A stretch of DNA of 64,000 bases. Source: Streptomyces asoensis. GTDB lineage: Bacteria; Actinomycetota; Actinomycetes; Streptomycetales; Streptomycetaceae. The notes under the pieces are model-generated. The model saw only the letters and a list, made by a program, of their open reading frames with translations. It ran no database searches and was not told where the DNA came from. Below, one piece after another: positions 18,363 to 27,700 of the stretch. The stretch lies in NCBI RefSeq assembly GCF_016860545.1, contig NZ_BNEB01000002.1:2108001-2172000 (forward strand), read 5' to 3'. A program made the translations under genes and the position numbers. How positions within the stretch are numbered: position 1 is the stretch's first letter; each line of letters starts with the position of its first letter.

Positions 18363-18920
18363 GTGAACTCCGCCACCGACGAGGAGCTGGCGCGTGGCTT
18401 CGCGGACGGCGACGAGTCGTGCCTGGCCGAGGCGTACCGCCGCTTGGGTGCGTTGGTCTTCACCGTGGCGACGCGGAAACTCGGAGACGCGGAGGAAGCC
18501 AAGGACGTCACTCAGCAGGTCTTCGTCGGCGCCTGGCGCGGACGCAAGAGCTACGACCCGCAGCGCGGCTCTCTGAAGACGTGGATCATGGGTATCACGC
18601 ACAAGAAGATCGCCGACGCCCTGACCCGGCGTTCGCAGCATCAAAGGAATGTGGAAGCGGCCACGGTCGCGGCCACACCAGCGACGCGGGAGCCGACCAC
18701 CTCATCCGACACCGTGCTCGACCACGTCCTGCTCACCGACGAATTGGAAAAGCTTCCCGAGCAGCAGCAGACGGTACTGAAAATGGCGTTCTACGAGGAC
18801 CTCACACAGGCTCAGATCGCCGAACGGACCGGACTGCCGTTGGGCACCGTCAAGAGTCATACGCGACGCGGGCTGATCCGCATGAGGAACCGATTGGAGG
18901 TGGACGGTGGAACACCTTGA
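18363..18920 (+). CDS. ECF-type RNA polymerase sigma factor
   Basis: A 185-residue sigma-70 factor with only regions 2 and 4. Region 2 shows AEAYRRLGALVFTVA, DAEEAKDVTQQVFVGAWRG and GSLKTWIMGITHKKI. Region 4 shows LPEQQQTVLKMAFYEDLTQA and LPLGTVKSHTRRGL. I chose GTG 18363 rather than ATG 18309 because the 18 intervening codons have much poorer GC at third positions and hold a TAGTGT that can act as a -10 box for a leaderless transcript. The anti-sigma gene overlaps its end by 14 bp. It likely controls the DUF4397/sortase genes and itself. Confidence 0.92.
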   Translation: MNSATDEELARGFADGDESCLAEAYRRLGALVFTVATRKLGDAEEAKDVTQQVFVGAWRGRKSYDPQRGSLKTWIMGITHKKIADALTRRSQHQRNVEAATVAATPATREPTTSSDTVLDHVLLTDELEKLPEQQQTVLKMAFYEDLTQAQIAERTGLPLGTVKSHTRRGLIRMRNRLEVDGGTP

Positions 18921-19713
18921 CGAAGAGACGCTCGCGGCGATGGCGCTCGGGGAGAGCCCGCCCTCCTCCTCCGCCACGCAACACCTGAGCCGGTGCGACC
19001 GTTGCAGGCGGCAGCTCGACGCCTACGCCTACGTCATCACGACCGCCAAGCCCACCTCGGTCCCTGATGACGAACTGCTCGAACCTCCAGCGGGCCTGTG
19101 GGAGTCCATCGCCGAAGAGCTGCACATCGCTCCACACCATGAACACCCTGCCGACCCCGGTCACGGCACCCACCGCCCCAGCCCTCCGCACGAGACAAGG
19201 AGACATCTCTCGGCGGCCGATGACACCCGTCAGGGCGGCGCGACAGCCACGTCGGCTGCGCGCCGGTCACGCCGGACGGGGCGCTTCGCGGTGACGCTCG
19301 CCGCGTGCGCCGCCCTGCTCGGCGCGGGCGCGGGCAGTGCCATCACGTGGTGGGCCACCCAGAACAGTGCGACCAGTGCCCCGGCTGCCACGGACGGCTC
19401 CAGGCTCGACTCCTTGCGGACCGGCTCGACGGGTTACGCCCGCCTCGACGAAAGCGACGGGCACCGGACCCTCGACGTCGCCGTGAAGGGGCTGCCGCCG
19501 AACCCCGGCTACTTCGAGGTCTGGCTCATGGACCGCTCCCACACCAGGCTCATCTCCATGGGAGTACTGGGACCCGACGGACGGGCCGCTCTGCCCGTAC
19601 CCGACAACGTCGACCTCTCGGACTACTCCGTGGTCGATGTGTCCGTCCAGCCCTACAACGGCAAACCCGACCACTCCGGCGACAGCATCGTCCGAGGCCC
19701 CTACGCCGGCTGA
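18907..19713 (+). CDS. RskA-type anti-sigma factor
   Basis: A 268-residue membrane protein. The cytoplasmic N-terminus carries a zinc-finger-like anti-sigma motif (HLSRCDRCRRQL, residues about 27-38). One membrane segment follows at about 122-142 (VTLAACAALLGAGAGSAITW). The outside C-terminal RskA domain contains TGYARLDE, then GYFEVWLMDRSHTRLISMG. It should hold the upstream sigma factor inactive until cleaved or released. The GTG start lies inside the sigma gene, showing translational coupling. The His-rich linker (HHEHPADPGHGTH) is unusual and could bind metal. Confidence 0.92.
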   Translation: MEHLDEETLAAMALGESPPSSSATQHLSRCDRCRRQLDAYAYVITTAKPTSVPDDELLEPPAGLWESIAEELHIAPHHEHPADPGHGTHRPSPPHETRRHLSAADDTRQGGATATSAARRSRRTGRFAVTLAACAALLGAGAGSAITWWATQNSATSAPAATDGSRLDSLRTGSTGYARLDESDGHRTLDVAVKGLPPNPGYFEVWLMDRSHTRLISMGVLGPDGRAALPVPDNVDLSDYSVVDVSVQPYNGKPDHSGDSIVRGPYAG

Positions 19714-19724
19714 CTCCTCCCTGA

Positions 19725-19766
19725 CATGATCCTCTCCGACCCGTGCGCGAACTGGAGAGGATCATG
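19725..19766. promoter_or_regulatory. 13-bp inverted repeat enclosing RBS and start codon
   Basis: CATGATCCTCTCC (19725-19737) is exactly complementary to GGAGAGGATCATG (19754-19766), with a 16-nt loop. The right arm contains the GGAGAGG ribosome binding site and the ATG of the YciI gene. As RNA it would hide both from ribosomes. It could also end transcripts of the sigma/anti-sigma operon, which stops 12 bp upstream, or act as a DNA operator. Confidence 0.7.
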
Positions 19767-20066
19767 CTGCATCTTCTGTCACTGCACTACACGGCCCCGG
19801 AACGAGCCGCAGAGCCCTTCATCCCTGGCCACGTCGCCTACCTGGAACGGCACCACCAGAATGGGACCTTCCTGATCTCCGGTCGGACCGTCCCCACGTC
19901 GATCGGCGGCGTGATCATCGCCCACGGCGTCGACCGCCCCGCAATCGAGCAGATCACCGCGCAGGACCCCTTCGTCGTCAACGGCGTGGCGGAATACACC
20001 ATCACCACGATCACTCCGGGACGAGTCCACCCTGCCCTGGACTCACTGCTGGCCCCGGGCTGTTGA
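19764..20066 (+). CDS. YciI-like protein
   Basis: A 100-residue protein of the YciI family (dimeric ferredoxin-like fold). Recognisable parts are LHYTAPERAAEPFIPGHVAY, a segment typical of these proteins, then NGTFLISGRTVP, and an Asp in QDPFVVNGVAEYTI. The His in PGHVAYLERHH and this Asp are the usual conserved pair. Cellular role is uncertain; relatives include dehalogenation and catabolic enzymes. The start at ATG 19764 has a full GGAGAGG site, but both are locked in an inverted repeat. It is a single gene. Confidence 0.88.
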   Translation: MLHLLSLHYTAPERAAEPFIPGHVAYLERHHQNGTFLISGRTVPTSIGGVIIAHGVDRPAIEQITAQDPFVVNGVAEYTITTITPGRVHPALDSLLAPGC

Positions 20067-20421
20067 CCATCGCCGGCCCTCGCCACCCGGCCACGACGCA
20101 CCGCGCAGCCGGACGGGAAACGCGAGGGCACAGCCGCTGGATCGCGTGCTTTCGCCCGGCGTCATCCGCACCCACACCCTGGCCCCGCTCCGCGCGAGCG
20201 CGTCGGCGCGGGTTCAAAGGAGGTGGTGCCCCGGTGGTCGATTCCGGCCCCAGGAATCAGGGCGGCCGGACAGGCACACGACTACGGCGATGTCCTCACG
20301 CCGAACCGAACGCTCAACTTCCGCCCCGAGCGCGGCAACCAACGCCGATCCACATCGTCGTGTCGGCCGTTGTTGGACTCCCGGCGTTCGAGCTGAATAT
20401 CCATCAAGGGACGTAACTACC
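20067..20421. other. Leader region upstream of a secreted protein gene
   Basis: About 355 bp without a well-supported gene. A near-perfect ribosome binding site, AAAGGAGGT (20216-20224), is followed at nine bases by GTG 20234, which opens a 60-codon frame ending at 20416, five bases before the TTG of the next gene. Codon use in that frame is poor, so it is either a weakly coding leader peptide or chance. Confidence 0.4.
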
Positions 20422-20865
20422 TTGCGCAAAGCACGAATAGCCACTGTCCTCGGTGGCATCGCCGCCGCAACCTTGCTCACGATCGGCAACGCCTCGGCCG
20501 TCAACTTCGAAATCGACGAGGCCGACGCCACACCGTTTGACGGCAGTGTTCCGTCAGCCATGGCGTGCGCCCACAACTCCGTGGGCAAGGCCTGCTTCCG
20601 CGAGGTCGGGGACTGGTTCGAGATTGTCGACGAGAAGAAGGACGATCACGCGACCCTCGCTGCCTGGCGCCTCGTCTACCCCGAGAGCCAGGCGACCATT
20701 CGACAAGGCACCATCTGGAACACGGCCGGTTTCCAGACATACCGGTACCAGAACAAGGACCTCCACGAGGGCTACATCCTTGAGCTGCGGGTCTGCGCCG
20801 GCGAATGGCACAACAAGCATGTCATCGACAGCTCGTGCAGCGCATGGACGACGACCAAGTCCTGA
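20422..20865 (+). CDS. Secreted small protein of unknown function
   Basis: A 147-residue protein starting at TTG 20422, with AAGGGACG upstream. The start is chosen because a signal peptide begins there (RKARIATVLGG, hydrophobic core, cleavage near GNASA-VN). The mature part of about 123 residues has four Cys (MACAHNS, KACFREV, RVCAGEW, SSCSAW), enough for two disulfides, and aromatic beta-strand-like stretches (GDWFEIVDEKKDD, GFQTYRYQNK). The Cys spacing resembles small secreted Streptomyces proteins of unknown role. No neighbour suggests a function. Confidence 0.75.
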   Translation: MRKARIATVLGGIAAATLLTIGNASAVNFEIDEADATPFDGSVPSAMACAHNSVGKACFREVGDWFEIVDEKKDDHATLAAWRLVYPESQATIRQGTIWNTAGFQTYRYQNKDLHEGYILELRVCAGEWHNKHVIDSSCSAWTTTKS

Positions 20866-20875
20866 ATGTCGACGG

Positions 20876-20920
20876 TCACGTAATTCCCCGCGGCTAACTT
20901 CACGTAGTTCCCCAGGACGT
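20876..20920. repeat. Direct repeat TCACGTARTTCCCC
   Basis: Two copies, TCACGTAATTCCCC and TCACGTAGTTCCCC, lie about 24 bp apart just downstream of the secreted protein gene and upstream of the gene at 20991. The spacing is close to two helical turns, so it may be a paired regulator site. Confidence 0.45.
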
Positions 20921-20990
20921 CGTCCCTCCGCTGGGGGCACCGGCTTCGTGCGTCGGGAACCTGGACGATCGGCTGATCGTCTTCTTGAGC

Positions 20991-21341
20991 ATGCCCCGCG
21001 TTCTAATTCTTGGAATCGACCCGCGTGCAGTGCCCGGGATGGACGGAGACGCCATCCGAGCGGCCCTTGAGCAGGAACTGGCCAGATTCGGCGATCACGC
21101 CATCGATGCGTCCATGACGCTGATCGAGCTGGACGAGTCGGCCGAGTCGACGATCGTTGCAGCGCTGTCCGAGCACAGCTGGGACGTCGTCGTCATCGGG
21201 GGTGGGATCCGCAAGCCGGAGCCGCTCATGCCGCTGTTTGAGCAGGTCGTGAATCTGGTTCGGCGGCATGCGCCGAAGGCGGCGATCGCGTTCAACACGA
21301 GCGGCGGTGACAGCGTCGAAGCCGCTCAGCGGTGGCTGTGA
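20991..21341 (+). CDS. Conserved hypothetical protein with Rossmann-like pattern
   Basis: A 116-residue soluble protein. Alternating strands and helices are visible: PRVLILGIDP at the start, SWDVVVIGGGIRKPEPLMPL in the middle, and KAAIAFNTSGGDSVEAA at the end. This resembles a small flavodoxin- or Rossmann-like fold. The ATG at 20991 is preferred over the TTG at 20985 because the protein then begins directly with the first strand. No catalytic motif is evident and I do not recognise a named family. It ends just before a strong hairpin and the IS21 element. Confidence 0.72.
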   Translation: MPRVLILGIDPRAVPGMDGDAIRAALEQELARFGDHAIDASMTLIELDESAESTIVAALSEHSWDVVVIGGGIRKPEPLMPLFEQVVNLVRRHAPKAAIAFNTSGGDSVEAAQRWL

Positions 21342-21364
21342 GCCGGAGTGTGTCGACGGTGATC

Positions 21365-21404
21365 CCTCAGGGGCTGTGGCCACGCAACTGCCCAGCCCCT
21401 GAGG
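21365..21404. terminator. Bidirectional hairpin terminator
   Basis: CCTCAGGGGCTG (21365-21376) pairs exactly with CAGCCCCTGAGG (21393-21404) around a 16-nt loop. It sits between the convergent ends of the gene at 20991 and istB and can stop both. No strong T-run follows, as is usual in Streptomyces. Confidence 0.75.
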
Positions 21405-21413
21405 TGGTTTCGC

Positions 21414-22184
21414 CTATTTGACCGGGGGCTTGGTCGGGTCGGTAGGGCCCTTCGGTCGTTTGTTGGGTCGGTAGCTGGGGCCGTTCATGATGACTTGGTG
21501 GCTGGCGTTGATCAGCCGGTCGAGGAGGGACTCCGCGACGACCGGGTTGGGGAAGAGGGGATACCAGTCGCTGGGTGCCCTGTTGCTGGTGATGATCAGG
21601 GACCGGCCCTGCCGCTCGGAGACGAGTTCGTAGAGGTCGTCGGCCTGGGCGGCGGACAGCTGGCGCATGGCGAAGTCGTCGAGGATGAGCACGTCGGGCC
21701 GGATCAGTTCGCGGATGCGTTTGTCCCAGGTGCGGTCCGCGTGACCGCCGGCGAGCTCGGCCAGGATGCGGCTGGTCTTGGCGAAGCGGACGTTGGCGCC
21801 CTGGCGGATAGCCTGGTGGCCGAGGGCCTGCGCGACGTGTGTCTTGCCGACCCCGACGGGGCCGAACAGGATGACGGACTTGCCGGAGTGGAGCCAGCGC
21901 TGGGCGGCAAGGTCGCGGATCTGTGCGGCGGGCAGCTTCGGGGAGGCGTTGAAGTCGAAGCCCTCCAAGGTGGCCTGCTGTTCGAACTTCGCTCTGCGCA
22001 GGCGCCGTTCGAGGGCGACGGACTCGCGGCGGGTGATCTCGTCGTGGCAGAGGACCTGGAGGAAGTCGAGGTGTCCGAGCTCGCCTTTCTGGGCCTGGGT
22101 GAGGCGGGCGTCGAGTGTTTCCAGCATCCCGGACAGCCGCAGGGTCTTCAGCGAGTCGCGCAGGGCGGTGGTCATCACGCTCAT
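21414..22184 (-). CDS. istB: IS21-family helper ATPase IstB
   Basis: A 256-residue AAA+ ATPase that helps IstA choose the target and move the IS21 element. Walker A is GPVGVGKTHVAQAL and Walker B VLILDDFAM. Other family signs are EITRRESVALERRLRRAKFE near the N-terminus and LIITSNRAPSDWYPLF (sensor 1). Length and motifs are complete. The ATG at 22184 overlaps the istA stop (ATGA). The element it serves probably cannot move because istA is frameshifted, unless another copy supplies IstA. Confidence 0.95.
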   Translation of the reverse strand: MSVMTTALRDSLKTLRLSGMLETLDARLTQAQKGELGHLDFLQVLCHDEITRRESVALERRLRRAKFEQQATLEGFDFNASPKLPAAQIRDLAAQRWLHSGKSVILFGPVGVGKTHVAQALGHQAIRQGANVRFAKTSRILAELAGGHADRTWDKRIRELIRPDVLILDDFAMRQLSAAQADDLYELVSERQGRSLIITSNRAPSDWYPLFPNPVVAESLLDRLINASHQVIMNGPSYRPNKRPKGPTDPTKPPVK

Positions 22185-23798
22185 CGCACGGCCTCCTCAG
22201 CGTCACCGTGGTCCTGGTCGTCGTGAAAGTCGCCCAGAGTCTGGGTGGGGACGGTGGTGGCGAACAGGCCTTCGGGGCCGTGCAGGAAGGCCGCGGCTCC
22301 GCCGTCGCCGGTCTCGGGCTCCGGATCGGTCTCGGTGCCGGCAACCAGGATCCCTTTGACGGTGCGGTAGGAGGGGTCACCGACCGTGATGGCCTTGATG
22401 CAAGCGGCTTCCAGACGGGCATCGCCGTACTTCTTCCGCAGTCCGAGGACCCCCTGGGCCGCGCGGAGCCGGTAGAGAGCGTTGACTTCCAGCAGCTGGT
22501 CGATGACCTCACGGCAGGCATCGCCGACCTGTGATGCCTGGCCGCGGCACCAGATCGGCGTCCGCATCTGGAAGGCGATCTTCTCGGGCGGGTAGTCGTT
22601 CTTGTCGGTCCGTTTGCCCTGCTCCAGGGCGGCGTGGGTCTTGACCAGCTCACCCTCGTGGAAGATCTGGACCATGGTGGCGGTGGAGCGGACATCGCCC
22701 CGGCGGCCGATGAGTTTCCAGGGCACCGAGTAGAGGGTGCGGCCGACCTTGACGTGAATATCCGTCCCCACCACAGCAGTTGACCATCTCGCCAGAACGA
22801 ACGGCGTCTCGGGCAGCGGCACAAGAGCCTTGGCCTCCACCGCCTCGAACACCGACAACGGCTTCGCGCCGCCCAACGGTCGGCACTGCCGTTGGCCTGC
22901 GACATTCGTCGCCCAAAGCAGGGCCTCGGCCTGCATGTGCTCCAGCGAGGTGAACCGGCGCCCGCTCCAGAACGAGTCACGGACATAAGGCATGGGCCGC
23001 TCGACCCTGGGTTTGTCCTTCGGCTTCGAGGCGCGGGCCGGATCGACCAACGTGCCGTAGTAGGCGGCAAGTTCGGCGTACGACTTGTTGATCTGCGGGT
23101 CGTAGAGGTCCGGCTTGTCCACCCCGGTCTTCAGGTTGTCCGGGACCAGACGCCGTGGGACGCCACCGAAGAAGCGGAAGGCTTCCGCATGCGCGAGGGT
23201 CCAGGCGTGCTGGTCCATGTGCACCGCCGGGCGGACGAACATGTGCCGCGAGCTGGGGAGCACCATCACGAACGCCCAGATCCGGTGACGTTTCCCGGTG
23301 GCCGGGTTGATCCACTGCCCGAGGAAGCCGTAGTCGATCTGGGCTTCCGAGCCCGGCTCGACAACATCCCGCAGCACCGTGATCTTCGAGCGGGCCGCCT
23401 CGTCGGGCAGGTTCTCATGCACCCAGCGGCGGAACGTCGACAAGGACACCTTCAACTTCCCCTCGTCCCGGAGCCGTTGGTGGATCGTGGTGACCGTCGT
23501 GGTCTCCAGCAGCGACTTGACGTAGTCGCGGTGCGGTTCGATCTCGCCCCACCTGACCTGGTTCAGCTGTCCGGCTGGCCAGCTCTGGGAACCAGCTCTT
23601 GAGCAGCTTGGCCCAGTCTGTCTCACTCATCGGCGGGCCGCCCGGGGTGATGCCGGCCTCCTCGGCCGGGGCCAGGTACTTCCTGACCGTCTTGCGGTCC
23701 ACCCCCAGCGAGGCGGACACCTGGCTCTTGGAGCGGCCTGCGTACCAGTGCACGTAGATCTCGACGATGTCGATCACGGTGAATGTTCTCCTTGCCAT
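22181..23798 (-). pseudogene. istA: IS21-family transposase IstA, frameshifted
   Basis: The start (MARRTFTVIDIVEIYVHWYA, with HTH RSKSQVSASLGVDRKTVRKY) reads from ATG 23798 to WFPELA near 23585. The remainder (QVRWGEIEPHRDYVKSLL and onward to EEAVR) is in the +1 frame. One extra base, or two lost bases, within about 23560-23590 explains this. The second part has the DDE integrase core (IDYGFLGQW, then VPDNLKTGVDKPD with the middle Asp) and the IS21 C-terminal domain. No slippery heptamer is visible at the junction, so I favour a mutation or a sequencing error over programmed frameshifting. Confidence 0.88.
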
Positions 23799-23867
23799 CC
23801 GGCGTGTCCGTCGACCTCTCGGTTCGCAGGTCGAGGGACCGCGACGTCTCCGAGAGGGCCAGGACCC

Positions 23868-24580
23868 TCAACCCGAGCACCGGCATGCCCCCGGATCGCG
23901 GTTGTCTCCTCTGCCAGGGATGCGCAGGAGCTCGGAACGACGATTGCCGTGGTGGAGGAGCCAGGCGACTGCGCGTTCGACCGGTGGTCTCCAGCGCCGG
24001 TAGTCGGCTTGCCAGCCGGGGTCGGTGGTGGCCTGGCGGCGGGCAGCCGCGAGCAGGTCGTGGTGGGGGCGGACGGTCACGATGCGGCCGGCCTTGGCTT
24101 TGGTGCACCGCTCACGCAGGGGACGTCCGGTGCACAGGTTCCCGAAAGCCGCCTTGCGCTGGTTGTGCTGCCCGCCGGGGTCCGACAGCGCAACTGTGTG
24201 TCCCGCGGGGCAGGTCACCGTGGCGGCGGCGGTGCTGATGACGAAGTCGTCCAGGGTGAAGCCGCCCAGGACAGCCGCCCGTAGCGGCGCGGGTTTGAAA
24301 AACAGCAGGTGGCCTGCTGCTTCGAGGGCCTGGCGGGCCTCGCCGGTGGAGTAGGCGGTATCACCGAAGGCGTCCACCGGCCTGTCTTCCCCGGCGAGCA
24401 GGTCCACGCCGACGGTGGCCTCGTGGTGCTCGGGCCCGACGCCGGGAGTGAGGGCCACAGCGGTGTATAACGCGGTCTCCGGCTCGATGGCCAGGAAGCG
24501 GGCCTCGACGCGACCGGAACCGTGCTGGTGGACGCCGTTCTTGGGGTGAACGAGGTCTGCGCCCAGCGGCCGGTGGGGGC
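23868..24580 (-). pseudogene. IS1182-type transposase fragment
   Basis: The frame contains the C-terminal half of a DDE transposase: RFLAIEPETALYTAVALTPG, then VDAFGDTAYSTGEARQALEA with a catalytic Asp, then ATVTCPAGHTVALS, LCTGRPLRERCTKAK and PPVERAVAWLLHHGNRR. The Cys pattern of the zinc-binding insertion is intact. The N-terminal half is missing upstream, where an in-frame stop occurs. After HGNRR (near 23942) similarity ends, probably cut by the IS21 element. It is dead. Confidence 0.8.
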
Positions 24581-24700
24581 GGCGGCTCCCGCACCACCCC
24601 GTGGCGGCCCCTGGTCACCGGTGACCTCGCCCAGCGAAATTTCATGGACCCGAAGGCGCAGACTCCGACGCGGCCGAGGTCGGATCTGGGTCCTGGTCGC

Positions 24701-27700
24701 TCAGCCTTTCGCCCATGTCAACTCCTTGACGAACTCCGACAGCTCCGGGCGCAAGGCGGCCAGTTCGCGCAGATCGGAACAGAGTTCGTCCGGTTCCCAC
24801 GGATACCGCATCGCCGGCAGCGCCCGGTTGTACCAAGCACGGGCCTGGCGCGGGCCACCGAGTGCCGCGCAGTACACGGCGACCTTGCCCGCGCCCAACC
24901 CGTACCACCGCTCGCTGGTGCCGAGGTCACCGCGCTCCAGGCGCAGCGCCAGGCCGATCTGCCGCCGTCCGTGCTGCTCCTCGCCCGTTGTCAGGAGTGA
25001 GAGGCCGTGCTGGTAGCGATACCAGGCCGTGTCCGGCTCCGCCGCGCTGGCCGCTCGGGTGTCCGCGGCGGCCTCTGAGAGGCGGCCGAGCCCGCGCAGT
25101 GCCCGGGCGCGGCTCAGCAGCAGAAGGGGCGTGTCCGCTTCCCGCAGCAGGGGCAGAGCCTGCGCGTAAAGCCCCTGGGCCACCATCGCCTCGGCCTGCC
25201 GGGCCGACACCTGGGCGTCGTCGGGCCGCAGGTCACGGGCCCGGGTGAAGACGTCGAGCGCTTCGTCGAAGCGGCGCACGCGCAGCAGGAATCCGCCGTG
25301 GGCCAGCAACGCGAAGACCGAGTCGTGGTCGAGCTCCACCGCGGCGGCGAGGTCCGCCTCGCCGAGGTCGCCGCGGCCCAGCTGCCACAGCAGGGCGGCC
25401 CGTTCGTGGTGAACCGGGACGAGGGCCCGCTCCCGCTCCGCCGGGCCGAAGAGGCGGAGGGTTCGCGTCGCGATGTCCACGGCCGCCGGGCCCTCGCCCA
25501 ACGCGTCGAGGTGGCGCATCACCGTGAGCGAGGCCCGTACCGTTGCCGTCCGACGCGAGGGGCCTGCGTCGCTCTCCGCCGCCGCGGTCAGCCGGTGACT
25601 CGCGGCTTCCACCAGCGCGGCCGGAGCGACGGCCGGATCCTGGGTCACCAGGATCCGCGCCCGGTGCAGCAGCACTTGGGCGAGCAGACCGTCGAGGACC
25701 GGGTCGTTCAGCCAGAGGGGGGCGGGTGAGCGCAGGAGTCTCGCGGCGTCGTCGTAGCAATCGGCCGCCGTCGCGTCCGAGCCGAACTCCCGGTGCAAGG
25801 CCCCGATCCTGGCGAGAGAACCGGCCAACCGTGCCGGTTCGCCCGGAACACGCGCGGCCACCACCCGGGCCCGGACCGCGGCCTCCTCCAGGGCACGGGG
25901 CGCCGCCGGGCACGGCCCGTGGTAGCCGGCCGCGGTGATCAGCTCGTCGGCGAGGCGGGGTTCGACAGCCACGCGGTCGACCCTGACCAGGAAACGAAGC
26001 ATCCACATCCACGTGGCGTGGGCGGTCCGCGCAGCCGCCGGGTTCGACGCGGCGAGTGCTCGTCGCGCCCGGTGGGCCTCCGCGGCGATCGCCTGGTCCC
26101 ACTGGTGTGCTTCGGCCAGCGAGGTCAGCGGTCCATGAGCGGCGCGGTCCTCCCATGCCGGCCGGGGCGACACGGGTCGCCACAGAAGCGGAAGGGCCCG
26201 GCCCACATCGGTGGCCTCCCACGTGGTGCGGCCCTCGGCGGCCGCGGACCGGGCGGCCGTGGCCAGTGTCCGGGCGGCCAGCGGCGTCAGGGGGAGCGGT
26301 CCCCGGAGCGTGTCGGCGGGGTCGGTCGAGCCGGCCAATGCCGCCGCGAGGTGTTCGGGGCCGATCCAGGCCGCGCCCGCCCCCTGTGCATGGGCCTGTG
26401 CGGAGGACGTCAATGCGTGTACGGAGGAGGCGGCCGGCAGCCCGGTCGGGGACTGCCGCACGAGGTGCTCGATGTCCACACCGGGGTGCCCTTGTACGCG
26501 GGCGGCCTGTCGAGCGGTCAGCAGAAGACGGACGGCGGCCGGTGTGGCGCGGCAGCGGAGCACACGGTCGGCCGCCGTTTCGCCCGGGTCCCCGGACGCG
26601 ACGGATGCAGACGGGTCCACTTGGGCGAGGATCCCCTCCGGCCCGAGCAAACCCGTGGTCGCGGCCGCATGCCGGGCGGCACGGGCCACGGCGCTGCGGG
26701 CGTCAGGAGTGAGCAGTTCGAGAGGGAAGCCGGGACCGCTCCAGCGGATCTCGGGGACCGGGCAGAGGGAGGCGGTCGGGCTGTGCCGGTGCCGAACCCG
26801 AAAGTACGCCTCGTCGAGGTCCGCTCCCCCTGTGCCGAGGAGTGCCGCGAGGCCCCCTCGGCGGGAAGCTGTCAGGGTTTCGAGCAGTCGCTCCGCGGCG
26901 AGACCGGTCTCACCGGCGTGTGCGGCGGCCGCCCGGGCCCGGCTGAGGGCCGCTCGCAGGTCGCGGTCCGGTTCCGGCACCTTCCGGGCTCCGGGACCGC
27001 CGTCGGCTCCGTACTGCGCGCGCAGCGCGCGGCGCAGTCGCCCGGCGTCGAAGCCGCACGGTTCCGTCAGCAGCGCGCACCCCGGCTCGTCGAGCAGGAC
27101 GAGAAGGAGGTGCCCTGGCGTCACCTGTCCGTGTCCCAGGGCGTGGGCCTCCGCCATGGCCGACAGCACCGGCCAGCACCGCCCGCCGGTGAGCCGGTCG
27201 ACACGCGTCAGCCAGCCGGGAGGCTCCACCAACAGGCGCGGCGCCACCAGGCGGGGCGGTGCGAGCTCCGTGGGGTCCCGCCGGACCGCCTCGGCCGCGT
27301 CGGGCAGCGTCGGACCGCCGGTCGGTCGGGCGGTCGGGGGCTCGGCGCCCGGCCCGCTGGCGGCCGCCGGGATCGGTGCGCGTGTCCCGGCCACGCCCCC
27401 CGGCGGCCGAAGAGGCGTGCGAGCAGACGGCGAGTGGGCCACCCCGAGGTCGCGGTGGTCCGAGGTGGCATGGTGGACGGCGGGAACGAGGGCGGGCTCG
27501 GCCGGGCCGATCCTGGAGCCGGGTACCGGGCCATGCCGAGGGTGCGTGAGCAGACTGTTCCGGACGCGGACGAGAGCGGGGGCGAACACTGTCGGCTCGA
27601 CCACGCGGAGTCTCTCGAACAGCCGCTGTGCCACCTGTGTATGGGTGCGGGCTTCCTGAGGGGTGTGCCATCCCTCCCACCAGGCGGCCTCGTCCTGTCC

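Larger units (their letters stand above)
21350..23940 (-). mobile_element. IS21-family element (approximate borders)
   Basis: The element carries istB and a frameshifted istA on the minus strand. The left border lies in the 21342-21370 interval, near TGTGTCGACGG. The right border lies near 23940, where similarity of the neighbouring IS1182-type transposase stops abruptly after HGNRR. I could not define terminal repeats or a target duplication by eye. The element seems to have landed in, or next to, an older transposase gene. Confidence 0.7.

Noticed and set aside
23560..23590. Programmed frameshifting in istA
   Set aside because: IS21 elements do not use it as far as I know, and no slippery heptamer or following stem is visible at the junction.
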